Of a DNA stretch of 32,995 nt, positions 1 to 6,800 are shown one piece after another (positions within the stretch are counted from its first letter, which is position 1; each line of letters begins with the position of its first letter). The DNA lies in the NCBI GenBank assembly GCA_017527495.1, contig JAFXPY010000037.1:1-32995 (forward strand), read 5' to 3'. A program made the position numbers and the translations under genes. The notes below the pieces were generated by a model that was given only the letters and a program-made list of their open reading frames with translations, made no database searches and had not been told where the DNA came from. This stretch comes from Paludibacteraceae bacterium (GTDB lineage Bacteria; Bacteroidota; Bacteroidia; Bacteroidales; Paludibacteraceae).

Positions 1-116
1 ATGGCTATATCATATTGTATTGATTCCCACTTACTGCCTTTAGGAAAATATGGTTTAGCAGAGACATTTAAACATAACAAACACAAAAAAACAATAATAT
101 TTATTTTTGTTTTCAT
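1..116 (-). CDS. Secreted protein, N-terminal part only (runs off left edge)
   Basis: Reading leftwards from an ATG at 116, the frame stays open to the window edge (38 complete codons). It begins with a clear Sec signal peptide: MKTK, then a run of I, V, F, L and C residues, ending in a plausible NVSA cleavage site near residue 20. The mature part starts KPYFPKGSKWES. A short motif of the type 'F-x-x-G-x-x-W' right after the signal peptide is common in Bacteroidota secreted proteins of unknown function, but too little is visible to name a family. It lies 81 nt downstream of the truncated gene at 198-425 and may share its promoter. The longer plus-strand reading over the same bases has no such features and was discarded. 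Confidence 0.7.
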   Translation of the reverse strand, partial: MKTKINIIVFLCLLCLNVSAKPYFPKGSKWESIQYDIA

Positions 117-197
117 AATCGTAAAATTTATTGAATTATTATTTCATCATGATTTAAATCAGCCTTACCTCTCAACTCAATGTCAAGAAAACATTCT

Positions 198-425
198 TTA
201 CCTCAAAATCATTCTTTGTGAATTCAACTCTGAATATATTCCTATATAATTACCAGTATTGAGAGACTTGAAAGTTTGCAACCCTGCATTCAGACTAAAA
301 TTAGTGGCAGAGCCGAGAGCGACGCTATTGTTTAGGCGAATGCGTCCGATGCTATCAACTTTAAGTTGAGCATTTGCCATAGCAAACAATGATACGACAA
401 AAAGAAATAAAACTGTTTTTTTCAT
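198..425 (-). pseudogene. Truncated secreted protein fragment
   Basis: The frame encodes 75 residues: a signal peptide (MKKTVLFLFVVSLFAMANA) followed by QLKVDSIGRIRLNN and a short repetitive beta-type stretch. This beginning is typical of much longer Bacteroidota surface proteins with tail-fibre-like bodies. The reading stops at TAA soon after 'GIYSE'. In the frame two bases over, translation continues about 20 sensible residues (including EFTKNDFEVKNVF) to a TGA at 172-174. This fits an N-terminal remnant left by deletion or frameshift. A matching promoter lies at 480-511, so it may still be transcribed. A genuine short secreted protein cannot be excluded. Confidence 0.55.
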
Positions 426-479
426 GACAAAATAAAATTAAAATTAATAAAAAAAATATGATTAACAAATATCTGCTTG

Positions 480-511
480 CAAAGTTATTAAAATATATCA
501 AAAATTCCAAA
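480..511 (-). promoter_or_regulatory. Bacteroidota-type promoter for the 425..198 reading
   Basis: On the minus strand this reads TTTG (511-508), a 20-nt spacer, then TAACTTTG (487-480). It matches the Bacteroidota sigma-ABfr consensus TTTG / TAnnTTTG. The implied transcript starts near 473, about 48 nt before the ATG at 425. Confidence 0.6.
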
Positions 512-665
512 AAAAAGTGTGGAAATTTGATTTCGCATAATCGACTATAAATTAGCAGAATATGCAAATTTAGGTGTGGATATTTTATTTTCCACAACCA
601 TACATAGGTGTAAAAATTGTCATTTTTGTAGTATATTTTATCAACTCCTCATTATGGTTATTTTA

Positions 666-700
666 GAAAGCGAATTAACCAAAATAATCAATTCGCTTTC
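666..700 (-). terminator. Possible terminator hairpin after the small-membrane-protein operon
   Basis: GAAAGCGAATT (666-676) and AATTCGCTTTC (690-700) form a perfect 11-bp stem with a 13-nt loop. It lies about 110 nt downstream of the last operon gene in the direction of transcription. No long U-tract follows on either strand, so termination is only one explanation. An mRNA-stabilising hairpin or a protein-binding site is equally possible. Confidence 0.4.
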
Positions 701-810
701 CTTGATTTGATTGAAAATTACTTGTTTTTTCATTAGATTTAAGCAAAATTTAAGGTAATAATAAGGTAGTGCATAAAGTGATTTTTTCATCAACAAGTAA
801 TTTTTTCTCC

Positions 811-900
811 TTACACCTTGCTGTTCAAATATGCCAAAATACCAAATATCAACGGCAACAAAATAGCAAGTACAATAATCCAAATTACAATTGTTTTCAT
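811..900 (-). CDS. 29-residue single-span membrane peptide, translationally coupled
   Basis: The ATG at 900 overlaps the TGA of the upstream gene as ATGA (900-897). The frame gives 29 codons: MKTIVIWIIVLAILLPLIFG, then ILAYLNSKV, stop. About 22 consecutive residues are hydrophobic, bounded by Lys at residue 2 and Lys near the C-terminus, so one membrane span fills nearly the whole peptide. The overlap repeats the arrangement of the preceding gene pair, which argues for real translation by reinitiation. It could be a small subunit of a membrane complex with its two neighbours, or a type-I-toxin-like hydrophobic peptide. No family is recognised. Confidence 0.55.
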   Translation of the reverse strand: MKTIVIWIIVLAILLPLIFGILAYLNSKV

Positions 901-1379
901 AGCTGTGTCTGCTCTATGATGATGTCTTTGTTGTATTGCTTCAAATCGCGTACAAAGTCCAGCGGCTCGGCGATAGAAACTCTATAACATTTTTCATCAC
1001 AGGTGAAAACATAACACACTTTGATTGGCGAAAGAATAGTCTCTTGCTCTTCAACTGAGATTTTCACTATGTCGCTGATTGCTAATTTGGCTCTCGGCAG
1101 TTGCAACATTCCATCGTCATACACTCGCGTTTGACGAATATAATCAGTGATTATGCTATATATGAAAACATATAAGAATGGTGTCATAAAAGGAACAATT
1201 CCAATGCTAAATATTTTAGTGACCAAATTATTATCCAACACATTAACAATTAAATAAAAAGCAATTAATAGGATAAATGTCATTGACAACAAAGCAATCA
1301 AGATATTGAATACTAATTGCAAAGAAAGAGGTTTAACCCATGCGTCGGGTTCATACCTGTTGTAAGCTACGCGTTTCAT
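897..1379 (-). CDS. Membrane protein with two N-terminal spans and a PH-like cytoplasmic domain
   Basis: The chosen ATG at 1379 gives 160 residues (MKRVAYNRYEPDAW...). It overlaps the previous gene's TGA as ATGA, so it is preferred over the in-frame ATG slightly upstream. Two hydrophobic segments at about residues 24-48 and 60-82 are followed by a soluble, beta-rich region of about 75 residues (TRVYDDGMLQL...ISDIVKISV...CYRVSIAEPLDFVRDLKQY). That pattern, two helices followed by strands carrying 'I..SDI..I' and a final helix, resembles bacterial pleckstrin-homology-like membrane proteins. The fold is inferred from pattern only. It sits between another small membrane protein and the 29-residue peptide in a tightly coupled operon. 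Confidence 0.75.
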   Translation of the reverse strand: MKRVAYNRYEPDAWVKPLSLQLVFNILIALLSMTFILLIAFYLIVNVLDNNLVTKIFSIGIVPFMTPFLYVFIYSIITDYIRQTRVYDDGMLQLPRAKLAISDIVKISVEEQETILSPIKVCYVFTCDEKCYRVSIAEPLDFVRDLKQYNKDIIIEQTQL

Positions 1380-1861
1380 AATTTCAAAAAACATATAAAA
1401 ATAGAGTATGTACCTGTTAGTAATGATATATTACTAAGATAAGAACTATAAGCATAAGAACCGGTAGAATAATCTTTAGGCGAATTGACTAAACCTTTAT
1501 GCCATAAAGAAAATTTTTTATACAAGCTATATGTACCAATTATAAAAATTGACAACAGATATAGTATTACAACAGATATAACAACAACATTTATCACATA
1601 AGTTTGTGGAATAAATATGCAATACACTAACATGCCAAGGCAATATAACCATACAAGAGTTAGAAAGATATAATGTTTGGCATCACTTTTCTTTATTACC
1701 TCAATATAGTAAGACATAATAAAAAGAATTACACTTGAAATAATTATTACAATTTTATGCCACAAAAGTAAATCTTTGTTTATAAGAAAAATAAGGGAAA
1801 AGCCTAACAATAATATCAAACCACGCAATACTCTTGACAAAATATAAAATTTTCTTTCCAT
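1376..1861 (-). CDS. Four-span membrane protein of unknown function
   Basis: The product has 161 residues starting MERKFYILSRVLRG. Hydrophobic segments at roughly residues 10-27, 33-53, 65-84 and 88-110 predict four membrane spans, with short basic loops (KKSDAK) and a polar, Ser/Tyr-rich tail (SPKDYSTGSYAYSSY) ending in a weakly hydrophobic stretch. It begins 12 nt after the stop of the signal-peptide gene upstream, and its TGA overlaps the next ATG, so the cluster is one operon. No enzyme motif is visible and no family is recognised. Confidence 0.75.
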   Translation of the reverse strand: MERKFYILSRVLRGLILLLGFSLIFLINKDLLLWHKIVIIISSVILFIMSYYIEVIKKSDAKHYIFLTLVWLYCLGMLVYCIFIPQTYVINVVVISVVILYLLSIFIIGTYSLYKKFSLWHKGLVNSPKDYSTGSYAYSSYLSNISLLTGTYSIFICFLKL

Positions 1862-1873
1862 ATAATTATAAAT

Positions 1874-2230
1874 TTAAACTTGAATATATACCCTATAAAG
1901 ACATGCTATACGCAACAGATATTGACTAACTGTTCCTTTGACATCAACTTCTGCAATTTTTTGCTTGTCTAAATCCAAATCATTATCATTACCTGGTTCT
2001 GTAGGTGCGCTACCTGTTCTATTTTGAGGCAAATACTGATCACGTAAAGATAGCATACCTAATTTATACTCCATGTATGGATAAAACACTTTTAGATTTT
2101 TACTGACAATAGTCTCATTTGATGAAGATTTAATTTCTGTCTCTTTTGCATAGGAGAACATCAACAACGACATTATGCATAATAAACTATATGCAAATAG
2201 TCGGTTCAAATAAATATTTTTCGGTTTCAT
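1874..2230 (-). CDS. Small exported protein with hydrophobic C-terminus, operon leader gene
   Basis: The 118 residues begin with a basic, hydrophobic export signal (MKPKNIYLNRLF, then a Leu/Ser/Met-rich core ending near FSYAKE at about residue 29). After a polar region comes an acidic linker (PTEPGNDNDLDLDKQK). The end is a semi-hydrophobic tail with GTVSQYLLRIACLYRVYIQV. Many small Bacteroidota exported proteins end in a Gly/Pro-rich linker plus a short hydrophobic segment ending 'YGVYI' and basic residues. This tail resembles a degenerate version, which would make it a C-terminally anchored envelope protein. It is the first gene behind the promoter at 2290-2321. Confidence 0.65.
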   Translation of the reverse strand: MKPKNIYLNRLFAYSLLCIMSLLMFSYAKETEIKSSSNETIVSKNLKVFYPYMEYKLGMLSLRDQYLPQNRTGSAPTEPGNDNDLDLDKQKIAEVDVKGTVSQYLLRIACLYRVYIQV

Positions 2231-2289
2231 TGTTTTTAATAATTAAAGAAGTTAATAACAATGCGTACGCTTAAAGAAAATTTCTGCTG

Positions 2290-2321
2290 CAAAAGTAAGA
2301 TATTTTCTTTTGTCAACCAAA
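2290..2321 (-). promoter_or_regulatory. Promoter of the 2230..811 operon
   Basis: On the minus strand TTTG (2321-2318), a 20-nt spacer and TACTTTTG (2297-2290) match the Bacteroidota consensus. The predicted start near 2283 gives a leader of about 50 nt before the ATG at 2230. No comparable motif was noticed further inside the cluster, supporting a single transcript. Confidence 0.65.
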
Positions 2322-2467
2322 AAACAATGGGCAAAAAACGCTTGACAAAGAAATTTATATTTCACAGAAAATCAATGTGTTACAATTTGACAAATAAAAA
2401 TAATGCTTAACAACCTTGTCAAAATACACGAATTTGTACTAATTATGGAACTAAGATACGATATTTT

Positions 2468-2810
2468 TAGAATAAGAATACAACGAATTATAACGAATGT
2501 TTGCTTTATCTGCAAATTTTGAGAATACGAATACAACGAATTAAAACGAATGGTTGTTTTATCTGCAAACTTTTAGAATACGAATACAACGAATGAAAAT
2601 GAATGTTTGCTTTATCTGCAAATTTTGAGAATACGAATACAACGAATTAAACGAATATTTTTTTATCTGCAGACTTTGAGAATACGAATACAACGAATTA
2701 AAACGAATGTTTGTTTTATCTGTAGACTTTGAGAATACGAATACAACGAATGAAAACGAATGTTTGCTTTATCTGCAAATTTTGAGAATACGAATACAAC
2801 GAATTAAAAA
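2468..2810. repeat. 53-bp tandem repeat array, six full units plus a partial one
   Basis: Units begin at 2468, 2521, 2574, 2627, 2678, 2731 and 2784, so the period is 53 bp (one unit is 51). Each carries AGAATACGAATACAACGAAT, then TAAAACGAATGTTTG or a variant, then TTTATCTGCAAAYTTT. Units are contiguous with no unique spacers and differ by scattered substitutions (TTAAAA versus TGAAAA; CTGCAAA versus CTGTAGA). There is no internal dyad and no open frame through the array. It is not CRISPR. It could be a simple satellite, a binding-site array or a recombination hotspot. Confidence 0.93.
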
Positions 2811-2869
2811 CATAAAAAAACTTTATTTAAATTTCAGATGTTATTACAATTTATAAAATCTCGGCACTC

Positions 2870-3166
2870 AACGGCGTTAGCCGTTGCATATTAATAGATA
2901 TAATCAAGATTACAAAACCAACAACCACGTAGTGGTTGCACATCGTTAGATATTCAAATTTAATGCATAGTATTTTAGTATGCAACCGCTAAAGCGGTTG
3001 GGAGAGCTGGAATGTGTATATAAATTTTCTATTAATATGAAACCGCTAACGCGGTTGGAAGAGATGGAATGCGTATATAAATTTTCTATTAATATGCAAC
3101 CGCTTAAAGCGGTTAGGAGAGAGGGAATGAATATAAATTTTCTATTAATATGCAACCGCTAACGCG
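2870..3166. repeat. Palindrome cassette A (REPIN-like)
   Basis: Six short palindromes lie in order: AACGGC-GTTA-GCCGTT (2870-2885), CAACCAC-GTA-GTGGTTG (2922-2938), CAACCGC-TAAA-GCGGTTG (2983-3000), AACCGC-TAAC-GCGGTT (3041-3056), AACCGCT-TAA-AGCGGTT (3098-3114), and a truncated CAACCGCTAACGCG (3153-3166). The last four are tandem units of about 57 bp. The left palindrome is followed by GCATATTAATAGA (2886-2898), and the right ones are preceded by its reverse complement (3085-3097, 3141-3153; one-base variant at 3028-3040). Loops read GTTA/GTA on the left and TAAC/TAA on the right, so two half-arrays face each other. Confidence 0.88.
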
Positions 3167-3267
3167 TTTTTTTCTCATTGAAACTAAAATAAACAAAGGG
3201 ATTTGAATCAGACAGAAACAAGTTCCTATAATTTGACACATTAACTACTTGCGAAACTTGAAAAACT

Positions 3268-3819
3268 TTATCTTACCATAAAGTTATAAAGAAAAGAAGT
3301 CAACCCACTGGCATGCGGGGCATTAAGTTTTTTGCAAAGACGATTTTTGACTGTGGGCAGGCTTGTGATGGAATAATCTAATACAGAGCAAATATCAGAA
3401 TCTGATACCTCAAGCAAGTACAAAACCGACAAAACCACCTCTTTTTGCGACAATGCAGGATACTCTACTTGCATTTTTTTTGCAAAATTATTTAGCTGCT
3501 TATCAACTATATTCTCAAACTTAGAATAATCATAAACATATAGTTCTTGATTGTAATATTTCCGTATGAGATTTTCTCTTTCTGAAAATGAGGCATCTTT
3601 AAGCTCTACTTCAAGTTGTGCGCGTCTATCCGCTATATTTTGCTTGAATTGTTTATAATTAAGGTCATAAGACATATCTGCCATATTAGTTTTAGATTTT
3701 GATAATTCAGGCAACATAGATTTTTTTTGCGACACATGCAGCCACACAAGTACCACAAATATCACAAAAAGAATTGATATAACTATCAGCGAAACAACAA
3801 GTATAATCTCTGTATCCAT
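3268..3819 (-). CDS. Membrane-anchored helix-turn-helix (LuxR-like) regulator
   Basis: With the ATG at 3819 the product has 183 residues. A single membrane span (about residues 4-27, TEIILVVSLIVISILFVIFV) is followed by a basic linker, a charged, probably helical middle (about residues 50-115), and a C-terminal domain LSQKEVVLSVLYLLEVSDSD...SLPTVKNRLCKKL. That last part matches the HTH layout of LuxR/sigma-region-4 domains seen at the end of Bacteroidota membrane regulators. An upstream in-frame ATG at 3894 would lie inside the previous gene and add residues translated from the terminator hairpin, so it is rejected. Control of the adjacent large surface-protein gene is an inference from position. 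Confidence 0.72.
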   Translation of the reverse strand: MDTEIILVVSLIVISILFVIFVVLVWLHVSQKKSMLPELSKSKTNMADMSYDLNYKQFKQNIADRRAQLEVELKDASFSERENLIRKYYNQELYVYDYSKFENIVDKQLNNFAKKMQVEYPALSQKEVVLSVLYLLEVSDSDICSVLDYSITSLPTVKNRLCKKLNAPHASGLTSFLYNFMVR

Positions 3820-3833
3820 AGAAAAAGTCTCAT

Positions 3834-3867
3834 AAAAAAATTGGGGTGCGCAATTGCCGCACCCCAA
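3834..3867 (-). terminator. Intrinsic terminator after the large repeat protein gene
   Basis: On the minus strand TTGGGGTGCG pairs perfectly with CGCACCCCAA (3867-3858 with 3850-3841; 10 bp, 7-nt loop) and is followed directly by seven T (3840-3834). It starts 7 nt after the stop at 3875. The T-tract ends only 14 nt before the ATG at 3819, so it also sits where a leader for the HTH gene would be. Confidence 0.9.
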
Positions 3868-3874
3868 AAAGGAA

Positions 3875-6800
3875 TTATCTACCTGAAATATCAAGGTCGA
3901 ATATAGCTGTTAGCGTTTGATTACCCGTTATTGTTACCGAACGAGGATTTTGTTTGTTGCCATCACTCCATTTTACAAACACATAACCTTGCGCCGGTAC
4001 GGCACTTATACTAACACTTGTGTTATACTCAAATGTTCCGGTTCCGTATGCCTCACCATTGTTTTTGTCTTCCGACTTAACTTCGAGCGTATAACTATTT
4101 GCAGCAAACGACGCCTCGTAAGCAGCATTACCTTGTATGGTGTAATTGCGCGGATTTTGAGTATTTCCATCACTCCAGCGAACAAAATGGTAGCCTTGTT
4201 TTGGTGTTGCTTCCATCTTTGCTACAGACTGAAAATCGTATGTTCCACTACCCTTTACTGTTCCTTTGTGAACGTCATTTGAAGTGAGTGTCAAGCTATA
4301 TGAGATTGGAACAAATACTGCTTCATACATTTCGTGTTTAGTTACTGTCACTTTGCGCGGATTTTGTGTGTTTCCATCGCTCCATTTTGCAAAGCGATAA
4401 CCTGTTGCAGGCACGGCACGCAGAGCGGCAGAAGTATTATAAGCATAATCACCTGCACCCGACACAAATCCAAACTGCGCGTCGTTGCTCTTTGCTGAAA
4501 GTGTATAAACATTAGGTTCAAAATAAGCAATATATGTCTTGTCTGACTCAACTTTCAGCTTACGAGGATTATCTTTGACAGCATCATTCCAATGGTCGAA
4601 ATGATAGCCATATTTTGCTGTTGCTGTGATTTGAGGTGTGTAGAGATATTCAAAAGAGCCAGAACCCTCTACTGTACCTTTATTAACATCAGCCGACTTA
4701 ACTGCAATGACATACATATTCGGACTAAACATGGCTTCAAATGTCTCGTCTTTTGTCATGGTTATCTCACGTGGATTTTCCACTATGCCATCGTTCCAGC
4801 CGTCAAAATGATAACCTTCATTGGCAACGGCACGAATTGTTGCAGTATAGTTGTAGAGATAATCGCCGGTACCTATTGTCTTACCTTTTTCCGGAGCTGC
4901 TGATTTAGCTTCCATGTGATAGATATCCAAATCGAATTGTGCAGATATTGAATAATTGGCAAGCATAGTCACCTTACGCGGGTTCTCAGTGTTTCCATCG
5001 CTCCATTGTGTGAAGTGGTAGCCCTGACGCGCTGTTGCCGTCATTGTTGCCACTTGACCATATTCATACTTGCCGTTTCCTTTAACGATACCACGATCGA
5101 TATGATCTGATGCGGCGCGAAGTTCGTAGGTATTAATCACAAACTCTGCTGTGAGTTGAAGGTCGTTTTCAACGGTTATTGTACGTGGGTTATCAACACT
5201 ACCATCACTCCATTTCTCGAAGTGATAACCCTCTTGAGCCTCTGCACGAAGGAGAGCATTGGTGCCAAAGAGATAAGAACCTGAACCTATAACACGACCA
5301 AGGGCTGAATTGGCAGATTGAGCATTTACTGTGAATATCAACTCGGCAAATGTAGCCTCGTACTCAACAGGCTTGGTCACGGTTAGGGTACGAGGGTTTT
5401 CGGTTACATCATCATTCCACTTTACGAAATAATGTCCTTTGTTTGGTGTCGCTTGAAGTTGAACCATAGTTTTGAAATCATACTTACCGCCACCTGACAC
5501 CGTACCTTTGCTCAAATCTTTTGACAAAGCCTTTACTTCGTAGTTATCGACTGCAAAAGATGCAACATATTCTGCTTTTTTCTCAATCGTTATAACGCGC
5601 GGATTATCTGTGTTTCCGTCGTTCCATTTTTCAAAGTGGTAACCTTCTTCTGCTATTGCTTGAATTGTTGCTTTTTCTTTGAACGCATATTTCCCTGCGC
5701 CCTTAACTTGTCCTTTTGCAACATCATCTGTTTTGAGTGTCAGATCATATTGGTTAGAAGCAAATGTGGCTTCGAAATTCATATTCTTTGTTGCACTCAA
5801 AACACGCGGATTAGTGGTTACTCCGTCTTGCCATTGTGAGAAATGATAGCCGGAATCTGCCACTGCTGTCAGAGTTATTTGGTCATTATGAGAATATGTT
5901 CCTGCACCGGTTACCTTTCCATTGCCTTTCTTTCCACCATTAACAGAAGTAACTATTTGATATTTTTTAGGTGCAAACGATGCTTGCAAATTAACGTTCT
6001 CTTTTATTCTTATTGAACGAGGATTGGTCTTCTTTCCGTCCGACCACTGATCAAACTCATAACCTTCATTTGGTTCGGCATTGATTGTAACAACAGAGCG
6101 ATAGTCGTATTTTCCATCGCCTATCGTTGTACCATTCAAAGCACTATCTACAGTAAGTTTAACTTCATATTGGTCGATTGCGAAATCAGCGATATATGCA
6201 GCATCTTTGGTAACGATTATTGTACGTGGGTTAAGTACAGAGCCATCTTCCCAGCGTGTGAAATGGTAACCTTTGCGAGGAGTAGCTGTGAGAACAGCCG
6301 TTGTTCCTTGCACATATCGTTTTGCACCTTTCACACTTCCTGCAGCCCAATTATTTGATTTTGCTGATATTGTATATGACTTTCCGTCACTACCTTCAAG
6401 CGCACCTACTGTTGCCGCAGTTGCTGTTGCTGTAGTTACGGCTGTTGCTTTTCCAATAGTCCATTTTGCATTTGCTGCTTGAGCAGCATCTTTTGATTGA
6501 GATTGAGCTTGTTGGCGTTGTGCCTCTGCTTTGGCTTGGGCACGCTCGGCTTCACGCTGTGCCTTAGCTGCTTCTTCTTGAGCCTTTTGCTCTGCCTGAC
6601 GCTGTTTGGCCTCGGCTTGACGCTTTGCTTCGGCGGCTTGTGCCTGAGCGCGAGCTTCATCTTGTTTGCGCTGAGCCTCTGCTTTGGCTTGGGCACGCTC
6701 GGCTTCACGCTGTGCCTTAGCTGCTTCTTCTTGAGCTTTTTGCTCTGCCTGACGTTGTTTGGCCTCGGCTTGACGCTTTGCTTCGGCGGCTTGTGCCTGA

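Larger units (their letters stand above)
426..810. other. Gene-free stretch with promoter and one hairpin
   Basis: This AT-rich stretch separates the 425-198 fragment from the small-membrane-protein operon. It holds the promoter at 480-511 and an 11-bp inverted repeat at 666-700. A 49-codon reading at 790-641 on the minus strand runs through that inverted repeat and has no supporting feature, so I do not call it. Nothing else is recognised. Confidence 0.6.
2231..3267. other. Long gene-free region filled with repeats
   Basis: This kilobase separates two minus-strand operons. From left to right it holds the operon promoter (2290-2321), about 140 bp of plain AT-rich sequence, the 53-bp tandem array (2468-2810), the first palindrome cassette (2870-3166), and about 100 bp of unremarkable sequence. 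Short open readings at 2946-3155 and 2980-3162 only translate the 57-bp palindrome units and are not genes. Confidence 0.75.

Noticed and set aside
1-249. Plus-strand open frame at the left edge
   Set aside because: It is antisense to a clear signal-peptide start on the minus strand (ATG at 116) and has an implausible composition.
641-790. 49-residue minus-strand reading after the 29-residue peptide gene
   Set aside because: It runs through the 11-bp inverted repeat, has no coupling to the upstream stop at a convincing distance, and shows no domain or signal.
2468-2810. CRISPR array
   Set aside because: Repeats are contiguous with no unique spacers, the 53-bp unit has no typical repeat dyad, and no cas gene is present.
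2980-3162. Short plus-strand gene with repeated 19-residue motif
   Set aside because: The apparent peptide repeat arises because the palindrome unit is about 57 bp, a multiple of three. There is no signal, promoter or family resemblance.
3241-3285. Right terminal end of cassette A (GAAAAACTTTATC near 3260)
   Set aside because: It resembles the ends of cassettes B and C only partly, overlaps the end of the HTH gene, and has no inverted partner to the left of 2870, so A's true ends are left undefined.
3268-3894. Longer N-terminus for the HTH regulator from the ATG at 3894
   Set aside because: The extra 25 residues would be translated from the end of the upstream gene and the terminator hairpin and would precede the membrane span without any signal character.
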